Positions 36,962-51,092 of a stretch of 64,000 bases of DNA are shown piece by piece. A program made the translations under genes and the position numbers. The notes under the pieces were generated by a model. The model did not search any database. It was not told the origin of the DNA and saw only the letters and a list, made by a program, of their open reading frames with translations. The DNA is from Dermatophagoides farinae (Eukaryota > Arthropoda > Arachnida > Sarcoptiformes > Pyroglyphidae): the NCBI RefSeq assembly GCF_024713945.1, contig NC_134678.1:2976001-3040000 (forward strand), written 5' to 3'. Numbering within the stretch: the stretch's first letter is position 1; each line of letters opens with the position of its first letter.

Positions 36962-37325
36962 TTACAAAACATTTGCATTCAAACATTGAAGATTAATATA
37001 ATATTGTCCTTGTCGTATTATCATTTTACACAATACCGACTGAAAAGTATCCATATTTATTGGTTGTTGATCAATAGGAAATGATCGATGTTCGATCATA
37101 TCATTTGTAAACATTTTTTCAGCGTTCAAATATTGCTCTATATTGAATATGAATATTTATAATTTTTGACAATTTTATTCATTCATACTAACCTTTGTTA
37201 TCGAATTGTCGTTTACCAAAACGAGGCGGAACTTTAAGCCGTTCCATAAAATCATTATCTGAACATGAAATCATATGCATGTACAAATGACCATATAAAC
37301 AAATGGCAAGAAAAAACATTCTCAT
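36962..37325 (-). CDS. PRFamide neuropeptide precursor, possible ecdysis-triggering-hormone type
   Basis: Minus-strand exons 37325-37193 and 37137-36962 (55-nt GT-AG intron, phase 1) encode about 102 residues. A signal peptide (MFFLAICLYGHLYMHMISC) is followed at once by SDNDFMERLKVPPRFGKR: a peptide ending in Gly-Lys-Arg, i.e. C-terminally amidated PPRF-NH2 after dibasic cleavage. The rest is a spacer with a few cysteines and no second copy. The pattern F-x-x-x-x-x-K-x-x-P-R-x-amide directly after the signal peptide resembles arthropod ecdysis-triggering hormones (FFxKxxKxVPRx-NH2); pyrokinin/CAPA-like PRXamides or a lineage-specific peptide are alternatives. In-frame ATGs at 37346 and 37391 would lengthen the signal peptide. 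Confidence 0.68.
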
Positions 37326-37471
37326 CGATAATGTTGAAGTAAACATGATGCTGGTGGTTACTGTTGTCAAGATTGGTATCGATATGATCATCGATTATCA
37401 GAATCGTCCGTATCAATATTCAGGAAGGAATGATTTTCCAAATGATAGTCGTGACCATCATTGTCTCTTGT

Positions 37472-37479
37472 CTTATATA
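37472..37479 (-). promoter_or_regulatory. Candidate TATA box for the PRFamide precursor
   Basis: Minus-strand TATATAAG about 150 nt upstream of the start codon, giving an expected transcript start near 37445 and a leader of roughly 120 nt. Confidence 0.45.
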
Positions 37480-38460
37480 CCTGTCTCGAAATCCGGAATC
37501 ATAGCTATACTTTTCATTATAGGAGATAAAAAATAATTTCACATTGTAAATAGATTTAAACAAATATAAACAATTCCAAGAAATTGACGGAATATTCTTG
37601 TATACATAAAATTAATTAGTTCAATCAAGTGCTTGAAAAGCAATCGATTTTGAAAAAAAAAATTTACAGATAATGAAATTTCAAATTCTGAAAATTTTGT
37701 TGAAAAATAAATTTAATTTAATTTTCAACATTCGAAAAGATTCGACATCATCAGGATAATTAAAATTGTTCTTTTTCATCTCATGAGACGATGATCATCA
37801 TCCATTAATGTTTGGTAAAACGGTTCTAATCAAATTTTTTTTTCATTTATTTCATTTCTAATCATCAATTGGATCATCATTTAAATTATCTGCAAACAAA
37901 CGAAGAATCTATAATTGAATCAATTCTCCTGAGATTATCGAGAATATATCTCAACATAGTTAAGTTCTTCCAGACAGGTATTAGTTGACCTGTTTGTTTA
38001 TAAACCAAATTCATTTACTTATAGCTAGTATTATTATATTTTGAACATTTTGAATTTTATATTTTTTTCTTCGTTTCTATATTTTTTTATCGATGACCTC
38101 AATATTTATATAATATAAAAATGATCAGCCAATCAAAAACTTGTTGTCAGTTAATAATCAAAAAAAAAAAAAAAAAATCACGGAAGGTTATAATAACCAA
38201 AAATAGTTTAACGTCACCATTCTAAAAGCTGTATTCATCAATTTCAAACACAAAGGTCATTGCCATTGCCATTTGTTGTGAAATGCCAAGAATAATTTTT
38301 TTTTCAACAATTACTTCATAAACACGGTGGCACTGCTATCGCTGTGTTGGGCGCAGTTTTTCTGTTGTTTTACTCAAATGGCCTTTGTGTTTGTTTGTGT
38401 GCGTCGAAAACAAATTTCATTGTAATTTTTGTTTGAATTTGTAATTTCGAAATAAACATC
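37480..38460. other. Intergenic region
   Basis: Divergent promoters of the PRFamide gene (minus) and the zinc-finger gene (plus) are expected here. AT-rich, with an A17 run near 38161. Nothing else recognised. Confidence 0.45.
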
Positions 38461-40138
38461 ATGGCATTACCTTATGATGCATTACCTTATGATCGCAAAT
38501 TCTATCATGGAACATCAAATGTTGAAACATCGAAATCAAAAAAAGCTAAAATCTATGCATTTCATGATGATGATAGTAATGATGACCATAATAATGATGG
38601 CCATCATATGAATGTTGATGATAAAAGTATTAAAAAGAAAATTAACAATCAAGAATCAAAACCAGCTCGAGTACCGTATGAGTTTATTAAATCATTCCAA
38701 CAATTATTGAAATCAATTGGCTTTATGAAACTTGATGAAGATGTTTACAAACAACTTCGATCATTGTTTCCATTGTTACATCATAACCATGACAATCTGA
38801 CAATAGTTGAACGTAATTTGGCCAATATTTACAAATGCGATCCCTTCCATGACGAATGCTTTTTTACAACAAATGATGCCATCGAATTTCGTAAACATAT
38901 CGACCAGAAACATTCGAATCGATCGTTGTTTTGTTTTTATTGCATCAAATCTGATGATGACCGCCATAAACATTGTTCAAGTGGTTCAAATTGTTTTGAC
39001 AATTCCAATGAATTGGTTAGTAATAACAAAATAAAATATAGACATTTTAATCGATGAAAGTCTTGTTTTCATTACATAGGCTGATCACATTGCTGAAAAA
39101 CATTCCTGTTTAGCATACCAATGCAATCTTTGTTTCTATCGTGCATACTCATTCGATCACGTTTTGTTTCATCAAGCATTTGAACATTCGAAGAATTTTT
39201 ATGAAACAATCAAACGATTGACATTGGAGAAAAAAGATGAACCAGATCACCAATTGAATGTTTTCGAGCAAACTTTTTTAAATCAAGCTATTCAAGATGT
39301 TAAGACAAGCGATGATGAAACTGAAATTGAAGAATCTTTCGATGACAATGTAGTTCAAATTCATCATCTAGATATCTGTAAAATCATCAATTGTTTGGAC
39401 GATAAAATCGATGATAATGATTACAAAACTTATATCGACCGTTTTGGTTATCAACCCGAATATCAAGATCTTTGGGATTTTGAAAACTATTCACTACATT
39501 GTGCATATTGTAATGAAAGTTCTGGCCATTTTGATAACAATGACAATTTGTGGATTCATTTCATCACTTATCATCCTGAACATCCAATTCTTTCATATGA
39601 TCTGAATTCTGAACAAAATCGGATGAAAACTTTACCATCTTCATCTGAAACCAAAGAAGAAGATGTCATTCAAATGATAAGTGAAATGCGAAAATTACTT
39701 GGTATGTTAATTTCTACAAGAGTTGGCGCTTGCCTCTTCGACTTAATAATGAATACGATATCAATACTTTTTTTATAATCTGTTTTTTGAACTATAGCAA
39801 AGAATTCATTGCCAAGAATGTATGAGGAAAAATTGATGCTTGATGCATTCGATTGGTATGATGATTTGTTGCCAATTCCTAAAGGAACAAAAAGAAAACA
39901 AAGCGACTTGCAAGACGAGACTATGGTAACACCTGGTGAGCAAAATTCAAATGATCAAACGGATTCTGATTCTTTTCGAAATAAACGACGTCGATTATTT
40001 GAGAGATTTATACCGGAATCAGTACGTAATCAAGCAAAAACGGCCATCGGAGTGGCAACCACAGCTGTCGTAGCACTTGGATTCTATCATTTTGCTCAAT
40101 ATTTACCCATTAGTGTCCAGCGACTATTGGAACATTAA
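38461..40138 (+). CDS. C2H2-like zinc-finger protein with C-terminal hydrophobic segment
   Basis: Exons 38461-39015, 39080-39701 and 39798-40138 join in frame (GT-AG introns of 64 and 96 nt) to about 505 residues. Four Cys2His2-like units are visible: CDPFHDEC...HIDQKH, CFYC...HIAEKH, CNLC...HQAFEH and CAYC...HFITYH. Spacings are irregular, so these are atypical fingers. The N-terminus is acidic/His-rich with a tandem LPYDALPYD; a basic KRKQ patch and RNKRRRLFERF precede a hydrophobic stretch (IGVATTAVVALGFYHFAQYL) 20 residues from the end that could be a tail anchor. I do not recognise a named orthologue. The ATG at 38461 follows an AAACATC leader and is the first in frame. Confidence 0.75.
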
Positions 40139-41102
40139 CATTTTAAATGATATGATGATGATGATGATGATATTGATAATAATCATGACCAAAGATGACA
40201 AAAACAATAAATAGCAGAGTAACGCACAAACATTCATCAACAAAAAACAAAAACATTTGCATAATTTTCAAATATATTGATTTAATTTGATGTGTAAACA
40301 TGAAAAAAAATAGAATATAACATATGATTCATTTATGTATGTGTCTGCATTTAAATACAGTTTTTTTTCTAACTATAATAATTCATTTTATATTCAAAAG
40401 AACTTTGAAAAAATATGTTATTAGTTTTTCAACACAATACACACACAAACATAACGCCTTCATATTCTATATTCATGACATATTTTTCATTTTTTTGGCA
40501 AATTTTTTTTCATATTTTTCACCCTTCTCTCATACAAAAGGGTGTAGTATATAGTATTTTTATGACTTGAAATATATGATGATTAAACAATCCATCACAT
40601 ATATAGGGATGACAAAATAATTTTGAAATTTTTTTGTTCAAATTTTCTTTATATAATAATAAAATCATATCATCATATAATCATTAATGAATTTTGGAAT
40701 CAAATTGCAATACATTGTTTGGATGGACGAAAAGGACGTCCACTTTTATTCTCTAACAAAGACATGAAGTTTTTTTTCGTTTTCAATTTACTTTAGGATA
40801 GACTTTCAAACATGTTCACGAATGTAAACATACACACACACACATCAGTACATAGTTTTTTTTCTAAATTTAATTATTGAAAATCGAATATAGTTAAACG
40901 AATGAAATTCTGAAAATAAATTCCATGTTTTCTAAACACTTGGGTCATTATTAATTTTGATTGTGTGTTTGTGTGCGTGTGTTTGCTTTCGTTTATTTGT
41001 TTCGTGTTTTGTCGACAAAATCTAATAATACAAAAAAGTTTCAAAAAAAAAAAAAAAAAAAAAAATCTTTGTTAATTACCGTTACTGGTGGTGAATGCTT
41101 AT
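40139..41102. other. Intergenic region
   Basis: 3' UTR and AT-rich spacer; CA/GT-rich patches near 40434-40450, 40830-40845 and 40960-40983, and a long A run at 41043-41065. Small ORF at 40324 is low-complexity. Confidence 0.45.
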
Positions 41103-42582
41103 ATGGTGATGATGATGATGGATAAAAATGAAAGAATTTCCGATCCTGAATTGAATACAAAAAATGTTTCCAAGCATGAAAAAATGACAGACGTAGATTC
41201 CGAAAATGATAATGAAAATGTCGCCGCTGTTGTTGACAATAATAATGGTTATGGTATGTATACGACTAGAAGCAAAATAAATTCTTTTTTAAAAAGGTCA
41301 TTGTTGTTTATTTGATTTAATTTTTCTAGAATCCGATTCACATGTAAATGATGAAGATACTAAAAGCAAAAATACTGATGTTGAAAGTTTTGACAGTGAT
41401 AATAGTTCAGTTTTTGTATATGATATTCAAGAGGATTACCTGAAAGAATTCGTTAAATGTTTAGACAAAAGTGATGATGGCCATGGATTACAACAACAAG
41501 AAGAAAAGAAATCTGATAAAAATAATTCAGTACAAGAAAATGTGCCAAATATCAATAAACGACGTCCGGTAAACAAACGTACGGTATCAGGCGGCATTGG
41601 TGGTGGCAATACTGTTCATAATCGTGGCTTTCATCGTAATAATATGGTAACATATCAACAGTATATTAAAACAGCAGCAACAAACAATTCTAAAAATTGT
41701 GATAATGATAATCCATATTTAAATGTTTGGGGACATCGTACAAACATTGTGGATAGGAATGGCCATATTCATCGTGTGGTTATGGAATTGAACAATTATT
41801 TGGCCGTATATAGAGCACGTTATTTTTATTATTTTGATCTAGTCAATGGAAAATATCCACAATTTGTTCGCTGTACCGATGATAATATGGAAATATGGCG
41901 TATGAGTTTTAATATTTATGCGACCGGTTTTTCTGATTTGATTGCTCATCTTGGTAAGTTGTATCAAAATGAATGTAACATTTATATGAATATTTTTTTT
42001 TTCAATGATAAAATTTGTAAATTTTCTAAAAAAAATGAAAAAGGCGAAATTCATTCATTTTATCAAATGGAAACCATTGATAATGAATTAAAATGGGTAT
42101 ATAAAGATTTTAATTTCTATCCAAACAAAATGCGTTACGGTATACCTGTCCATTCATATGATATTGCCGATATTTATTCACGATTTGTTAAGTTTGTTTG
42201 TCTTAAGGATAATATAGTGAAAAATTTTCCCAACGTTATTGTGAATCAAAATTATTATGTACATCGAAAATTTCAAGAAAATTTACAAGCAATGAAAAAT
42301 CGTATAAATGAAATATCATTAGTTCGAACCGAAGAAGGTGATAATAGTGGCGGCTGTAACCAAACGGAAATGGATAAGAAAATTCTGGTGCCCGACAAAG
42401 ATGGTCGACAAAGTTTGGATGAACAACAAACAGCGACAACAACAATCCAATGTGATAGTATTGTCGGTAAAAATGAAGCCTATTCATTTCATGATCGAGC
42501 ATTTCGATATTGGACAAAATCTTCAAATGAAATGAATCGTCGTCGTCGTAGTCATTCTAACAACATTATCAACAAACGTTAA
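41103..42582 (+). CDS. Uncharacterised protein
   Basis: Exon 41103-41253 joins 41330-42582 in frame (76-nt intron GTATGT...CTAG), about 467 residues if nothing else is spliced. N-terminus acidic and disordered; middle contains a compact aromatic-rich domain (NPYLNVWGHRTNIVDRNG; VVMELNNYLAVYRARYFYYF; DDNMEIWRMSFNIYATGFSD; FYPNKMRYGIPVHSYDIADI); C-terminus polar with a basic RRRRSH tail. A strong donor (GTAAGT at 41954) with an AG at 42042-42043 would remove 90 nt in frame. The removed part is Asn/Phe/Lys-rich like intron sequence, so a third exon boundary is likely. No signal peptide. I do not recognise the family. Confidence 0.65.
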
Positions 42583-45500
42583 CATTTCAATATTATTCAA
42601 GTTTAAATATAATATATGAAATGATTTTTTCATTAAAAACAAGTGATTTTTGAAATGGTTTGAATGTCAATTTTTTTCTGTTTGTCTGTTTTTTTTTCAC
42701 ACGGTATTTGCCAATTTTGATGATTTTGGTCCAAAAATACTTAAAGAAAAAGGGTTTGTTGTGTTTTTATTTTACGACGTCCTTTGAATTAATGCCATCA
42801 TCGATTTATTTATTATGATTGAATGGTTAATCGCTAAAATTATTATATCAATAATGTGTGGTTGCAACTAATACGATCACACATTGAACATTTTCAAATT
42901 GAATGTTAAATCAATAATGATGATGACGATAAACATCATTTGAATTATTCAATAAATAATTGATGAATATTTCCATTTATAGAATCATTGTATAGTTAAA
43001 TTATCTTTTTCAGTTATCGTTCCCCACTATAATTGGTATAATAATAATTCCATGAACAATAATAAAAAAAAAATATATTCAAGCGGAAATGAGAAACGGA
43101 AAAAAATTCATTTGAATAGTTTGTGTTTTTTTTCGAAATAAAACGATAAGATTTGATCGGTTTCTCTTATCAGATTTCATATGAATGTTTTATGATTTTA
43201 TCTTCAATGGTTTTAATTATTTTAGGTTTCAAACACACAGATAGGTAAAGAAACTAAATAAAGAATCATTGTATCTAGAATTCGGTAAAAATCGTACAAC
43301 GATCAAAATATTTTATGGGATAATCGATAGAAAGCAAGAGAAAGAGAGACAAATAACAACATTCAAGAATTGATTGAACACAACGACAATAATTTATTTT
43401 ACTCTTAATCGTTAATTCGATTACAGCAACAAAAAAAAATATAATAACGATGATGATTATAATAATCTAACAAACAAGAAGATGAACGAAAGAAGCCATT
43501 TTTTTTGTTGTCCTTGTGCATCATCATAAGTTTTCCTTTGAAATGTTTTTTTTTTACGATAAACTATCCAGTTTATAATATTAGTCGTTTCAGTTCTTTT
43601 TTCACTGTCTTTTTAATTTAATCTCGAATTTCAGAAATAATTCAAGTTTATTTCTTCGAAAGACGATCAACGTCATCATCATTATTGAAACCACTTCCTT
43701 TTTAATGAAGCGACGAATGTCGTAGATCTTTTCATCCAAAATTGATTCTGGAACAAGAAAGAGATTCCATAAAATCAGCAAAGAAAAAAAAACTAAAATA
43801 AAATAAATTCTTTTTTCTTTACTATACATACGAAATTCTATGGAATTTGTAAGTAATGTCCTTGTGAATGTGCGTGTGTATGCTGTAATCATTGCGAAAA
43901 AAAATTTCATTTACCATCAATATATTCATGGTATATGGTTGTGACCAAATTACACTCTGAATTTCAAGGGTGTCAATTTCCAAAATGAATGTCAATCTAT
44001 CCACCAGTATCATCGATTGTATAGTTTATTCATGTATTTCGTCATTTCATTTATAAAATGTTATTTGTGGTATAATATTATTGCTTCATATTGGTTGCCA
44101 TTGTTATTGTTGTTGTCAAGTTATAAAAATTTTTCTCTTTTTCATTTTTTTTCTGTCTTTATTATCGAAACATCTTCATCACAATATCATGGACCACTGA
44201 ACACATCCACACACCCACACAAACAAACGAAACGAAAGGACGTGAAAGGAAAAGGGATACAAAAATCGACCACAGATTATATAACCAGAATCATGATTGT
44301 TGATTATGATTATCGATACAATTACATCATGATTTTAGTGCATTTAATATTCTTGCCAAAGATTATAACTATCGATAGTGATAAACTAAATATAATGGTA
44401 ATTATTATTTTTTTTTCTCAACACTCTATTTTTATACTTTTTGTACTTGTTGACAGAATTCAACACATACACACACACACACACAAACACACACAATTCC
44501 AAAATTCATTATTATTAGTGTTGACGGTTGGCTGTTGTTGTTATCGTATGTGTGTGTGTGTGTGTGTGTGTTTCAAGTATGATTCGAAATTTTATGTTGG
44601 CTTCATCTATTCCTATGGGGAAATAAACAACCATCCAAATAATAAATAACCGCTTTCAGCCATTGATTGTGATTAATGAATTTTTTTCTTTATTCTTTTT
44701 TTTTGCTTGCTTGCTTGCCTTCTAGTTTACTTGTATGAATTCAGCTAGATTGTCGATATAACACCATTTTTATATTCGAATTTTTTTCCTTCAATAAATT
44801 GAATTGATTCTATGATTCTATGATCATCTTTGAATGGATAGTATGTATGTTGTATCATAACATTTGATGATGATGATAAAAGTGAATGATTTTAATCGAT
44901 CATTGGATATTTCATCATTGCCATTCTATAATCTATAGATTATCATCATTTTCAAAAATGATCACATATGGTTGATTGATTCAAATTTTTTATGGCCATC
45001 AATTTTGTTTACATTTATTAATAGTGAAAAGAATTTTTTTTTATTTTTGTTCATCTGACATTTTGTACAATTTAATAACGATAATAACATACATAAACTT
45101 TAATTATCTCTTTTTTTATTGTATTCAATAAGCGTTATATGTTCGGTTGATGACAGAATTTTTTTTTTATTTTTGTTCTGTCAATTCTTGTCAAATTACA
45201 TTTTCACAAGAATCGAAAATCGGACATTAACTTTTGTTCAAAAAAAAATTTTTATCTCATTCATTTGTTCATTTATGTTTCGAAATTTTTCATTTAGAAT
45301 TTCACTTATTTCCTATTTGTGTGTTTGTGTTCATAATTATAAATAATTAAACATTAGCATTAATTATGAATTGAAAAAAAATAATCCATTGTTTTTTTCA
45401 CCGGAAAAAAAAGATTATTAGATGTTATTCGGTTTGTTTTTGTTTTGTTTTTGACAGATTTTTCTTTTATATGTTTTCGTATGTTTAATTAAGCCGAAAA

Positions 45501-48500
45501 AGTATGTGAAAAATCCACACATGTTCTTATGTTTATGTGTGTGTGTGTGTGTGTTGTTTCGTCATAAGAATATAGTTTTGATGTAGTAATATGTGTGTGT
45601 GTGTGTATCATTCACCGGAAATTCAAATGAAAATCAAATCTTTTTCTATACTAGTAGATTTTTAATGATTATAGAAAAAAATTAGATTTATCATTATTTT
45701 AAATGATGTTTATGGATATTCAATTTTTTCTTCTTTTCTATATACCTGATCATGTTTTTAAAAAATTGTTTTGCATTCAAAATGTACTTTTCTCTATTCT
45801 TCTATATCTAATGTATATAAATGAAGAAAAACAGAGAAAAAACAGAAACAAATAGAATGATAGGAATAACTTTTTGTTCGATTTTTTTTTGTGTGTGTGA
45901 GTGTGTGTGTGTGTTTTTGTATATATAATATTCCTTGTCATCATTGTCAATTGATTGTTGATATTATACAAAAACATGGTCATCTGAATTTATTTATTTT
46001 ATTTTTTTATTGTTCAACATCATGTGATGATTGATCGATTTGTTTTAACAACAACAACAGCAACAACAACAACAATGACAACAACAGTAACAACGATTGA
46101 CAAAATCGATGAACAAACTAATCTCTATCTAGATCTTAAATGTTTACTCAACATAAACACTCATACACACACACACACACCCACAAAAGATAATGAATGA
46201 ACACTTGTCAAATAAATTGGTCGAGGAGTAGTATATTGTCCTGAAACAAAAGAGAAAAAAAATTCGGGATCAAATTATTATTATCTGGTCTGGTTCATCA
46301 TCATGTGCTTTTTGAACAAAAAAAAATAAAAACACAAAACAGAATAGAATAATAAAATAGTTTCACATTCATATATAGATAATTTAGTTATTATCTCATT
46401 ATATCCAATGATAACAATAAAAATTTCAATGAAAAAAGCTCATTTGGATAAATATTCGGTGAATTTTTTTTTCTTTTTACGAACTAATCACGATAATAAC
46501 TCATTCATTCATTCATTCATTGAATCTTAAGACAAAATACAAACATTTTTTTTTTTTTTTTGGTTTTTTTTTCATTTTTGAATAATTATCATTATTTGGC
46601 TGTATGAAAATTTCATTTCAATTTGATATTTTAAGAGGAAGAAAAAGAAGAAGAAAAAAGAAATGAAATTAATTCATCATCAATACCATAAACACGATTT
46701 TGTTTATATTTATCACACAAGAAAATTGATTATTTTCATATATTCGATTGATTTTCATTTGATTATTCTATGTATGTGTGTGTAAGTGAAAGTTTTTCTT
46801 TCGATTCTTATACAAAAAAAAAAAAAATGCCTATGCCATGCAAGACATATAAGTTTATCATTTGTACTTAAATTAATAAATAATGATGATGATGAACTCT
46901 TTTTTTTCAATTTCATTATACAATCAAGAATTTTTTCGAGTGTGTGTGTGTGAAAAATTGCAAAATAACTATAGAGTTGCTAAGAATCTTCTTTTTGGAA
47001 ATCAATTGTTATGATGATGATGATGATGATTCAGTATGAAAAGATCTCTCTTAATATCTGTTTCATTCTATTTCTTATACTATATATCAACATTGATTGT
47101 TAAATATTCTTACAGAAAAAGATTTCTCTTATTCCATTTCAAATGATGTTGATATATCAATCGATCTGTGTGTGTGTGTGTGATTATTTTAAGTCAATCT
47201 TGCATATTGTTTAATCAATATATTCTATTTATATTCTGATACAAAATTTATATAAATTGTTGATTGTTTTTTTTTCTCAAAACAAAAATGGCTGAGAGAG
47301 AAAGTGAAGGAAAAAAAATAATTGAATGAAATATACAATTTTTTCTCAATGATATTTTGCAGAAAATATCTATCTAATGTAAATAATAAAATTGATTCAG
47401 TTGTTATTGATGTTCCAATGGATAAATAATCATGTCTCTATGTCAATTATATATAACATCCGCATAAACACACACACACACACAATGATTCAAGAAAACA
47501 ATAACGAAAATTTCCATTTAAATGAAGAGAGAAAAAAAAATTATTAAATGTCAAATTATTTATTGATTAACATCCATGAATACACATTATTATCAATTTT
47601 TTTCCATTGATTTCATATGATTCTAATACGAATACAATATATGAATATTGATTCATTTTGTCGAGAAAAAGTAGAAAAAGAAAAATCATTTCAGTGAATC
47701 TAACCCACATCACCATCATAAAACATTATTTTCTCTTGTTTGATATATATATGGTTAATTAATTTCTATAATAGGAAACGTATTCGATTTGTGCGGAAAA
47801 AAAAACAAAATAAATTAGAATCTTTTTAAATCTTTTTTTCCTGTTGTTGTTGTTTTAGTCTAATCATTTTTTTCATTCTCACTTATTTGGATCGATCTCT
47901 CATCTGATCGTTAATAAATCATCAATTCATTTGAATTCAGTTGAATGCAGCTATAATCAACACATTAATTTGTTGTTTCCGGGAACTTGTTCATTTTTAC
48001 CTCACTTTTTTTTCTCTCTCCTCCTTATTTTTTTTTCTTTAGAAAAAATAACCGTAATAATAATGATAATCATGTACCATCATCATCATTGTGTCGATAT
48101 TAACTAGATTGGCTATATTGTGTTCTATTAATATGTATTTAAACAATCAATAATGATTATCGTCATTACCTCTATTATCATTCAACAAATTATTTTTGTC
48201 ATCATCGATTTCTTTATTATTTTGTCTTATTTTCTTTTTAAATATATAGCAGTTATATATAGTTATATTGCACATGCGAAACTTTATCATTTCTTTTTAC
48301 TGATATAATATTCTTCAAATATTTCACAATTTCATACAACACAACTGGTGGTGTTGTTGTTCAATATACTGGAACATTTTGTGTATAGTTATAGAACCAA
48401 CCATCAAACACACACACACACACACACCAGCAAGTAGGCAAGCAAGCAAGACGCCGAACCACCACTATAGTATATCGAATATATTTTGTTAGACTAATCA

Positions 48501-51092
48501 ATCAGCAAGTAAAAACAGAATATAAAATAAAAACGCGCGATTCAAACATGAATAGACAAGAGAAAAAAAAATATATTCTATGTTAAAGAATTAAACTGAA
48601 ACTGAATCATTTTTATGTTGGCCATAAACATATACAGACCAACAGGATAGAATATTCTGTTTTTATGGTATAACCAGTGCTACATATCGGAATCAAATAA
48701 CATTATTTCAGATTGAGATTGTGTCACTTTGTATTCATATATGTGTATGTGTATATGTTGGTCTGATTCATGAATCTTGTGTAATATTGAATTCAAATAA
48801 TAAAACAGTATCATATAACATCAGACAACAGATTGTCAGATATATTCATTTAAATATTTTAATAATTTGTTCATTTGTGAAAATCCGATCCGATTTATTT
48901 TTTTTCTGTATATTTTTTTATGTAATTTTGAAAAAAAAAATATATTCAAAATGTTCAATCACATTCAACTTCAGTAGTTACAACGACAACAAATTCATTC
49001 ATCTTTTCGTAATGTGAGTTATTCGCGCCAACTATACATATACTAACAAAAGGCTATTTTCCAAGTGGATCTTTGTAATGGACAGTCAATAACAACAACA
49101 ACAACAACAACTACTACTACTACAAAGATTATGATGATCATACATTAGCCAGAAAAAAAGCGATGAAACGCCTCAATTATTCTGAAATTAATAATATTAA
49201 TTTGATGATTAATAATTGTTGTTGTTCAATAACATATTTTTTTATCCGTTGTGAATGTAAGTTTATCTTTGTTTTAATGTGTTGTTTATATTTCCAACAT
49301 CTACAAAGCTAAAACATCTTCCTTTTATCTTTTCCAAATCAAATCAAATCAAAAAAAAAAAAAAAAACATTAACATCAGATCGAATGGCTGAACATTGTG
49401 TTGTTTGTTGTAAAACTTAAAACTTTAACAGCTAAAAAGAGTGAATAATCATTCGACCAATCAACATTGTATGTTATTATACAATTTTTTTTTGCTTCGA
49501 ATTTTATTTATCTGGATGAAAAAGTTTTTCACTTTCATGTTATCTCTATATGATGGACTTTTTTTCTGTCATTTGACTTTTCAAAGTTAGAATAAGAGAA
49601 AAAAAATCGCTTTCAACTTATTTCCTGTTCAACAAATCAAATGCGTCATATAAGTATGTTAAAGTTTTGACTACGACCAAAAATAAAAAAGTAAATCATT
49701 TTGATTTCTTTAATTCTATTTGGAATTATAATCGGTTTTTTTCCCATTTCCATTCAAACGATATATCTGTTTATCTGTTGGTAGGAAGATAGAAAACTTT
49801 ATATTTTTCCAGTTTTGTTACACTGTCATCCAGACACAATGTAATAATAGATAATTTTTAATGGCATTATTTGACAAACTGATTTTTCTTCGAAATTTTT
49901 TTCTGACTAATTTTTTTAAAATAGCAAATAAAAAGAAAAAAATTCTAAAAGTATTTCCGCTGCTGGCAATTATAAAAAAAAACAACGTTGAAAATTCAAA
50001 TATTTACTCAGAAAAATGATGAATGATGAAACCAAATGATAAAGAAAATAAAAAAACGCATGATAATACCCGCGGCATAATAAGAGACTCTCATCATTAT
50101 CATCATAGCGGCAAAAAAAAGAATAACCTACTTTGATTGAGACCGAATTTTCAATATCATCATATCACTTAGTCAGAACAATTTAAATTGTCTTGTCTTT
50201 TTCTATTTCTATGTTTGTTTATGTGTTTGCTTTCGTGCACAATATGATCAAATTATTAGTTTTCAAAGAACATTCTCAGAAATAAAAGAAATCCAAATTT
50301 AAAATGTTTTTTTTCTATTTTATAATACTATACTATGCATCAACCGAATCATAGCAACAATAGTGATGATGATGACGATGATGATGAAAATAATAATAAC
50401 ATCAACAAAAAACTATAACAATGACAACAAATAAACATCCAAAACAGTAGAATCAATGAATCTTCTACAACCATCCAATCAACAATTGATGATGTGTAAT
50501 ACAATATAATAATACAAATGATCATGATATTAATAATAATAATGATTGAAGAAAATCATCAATGTTTCATGAACAAGTATCTCACTTTTTTTTGTATTAC
50601 CATTACCATTGAAGTTTCAATTTTGTTTGGAACATCTGTCCACTTTTTTTTTCTATTAAATCAATTATCCTGATTGACATACAATAATAAATGATGATGT
50701 CAATGTTTTATATTGTTGATTGTTTCAGATCTTATAGTGATATGATAATTTAATCGGAAAAAGAGATACTTCGTTTCTTTTTTCCAGACAGAATTTTCTT
50801 CTATTCACATCGAATGCATTTTGAAATCAAAAAATAATAATTGAAACCATGTTTTTTTTTCATAGGATTTACAATTTATATAAACATACTATTAATTCAT
50901 GGGTATTCCATGTGGATGACCAGAATAAAATAAAATATTCAAGTGCCGATTTCTTGTTCTTAATTCCTAATAATAATAAGTTTTTGTTTCTATTTGATAC
51001 AGCATTCATCATGTGGATATTTTTAAACATAATAATCATATGTATTGACATCGTCATCATCAGTTAATATAATAAAATCACATAATGACGAT
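42583..51092. other. Gene-poor 8.5-kb region
   Basis: Very AT-rich DNA with many GT/CA, ATG, CAA and homopolymer tracts (for example GT at 44549-44571, 45539-45555, 45892-45915; CA at 46164-46180 and 48411-48427). All open frames are microsatellite or homopolymer translations. It may hold promoter elements or leader exons of the NPF-type receptor, or lncRNA, but none can be supported by eye. Confidence 0.45.
50785..50860 (+). repeat. Dispersed repeat, copy A
   Basis: The block beginning CAGACAGAATTTTCTTCTA and ending in TAATTGAAACCATG plus a T run is repeated at 55029-55103 with only a few differences. Weaker similarity extends about 50 nt further upstream in both copies. Confidence 0.75.

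Noticed and set aside
43602-46000. Several 60-210 codon ORFs on both strands
   Set aside because: Homopolymer and microsatellite translations; no splice-linked partners, domains or family resemblance.
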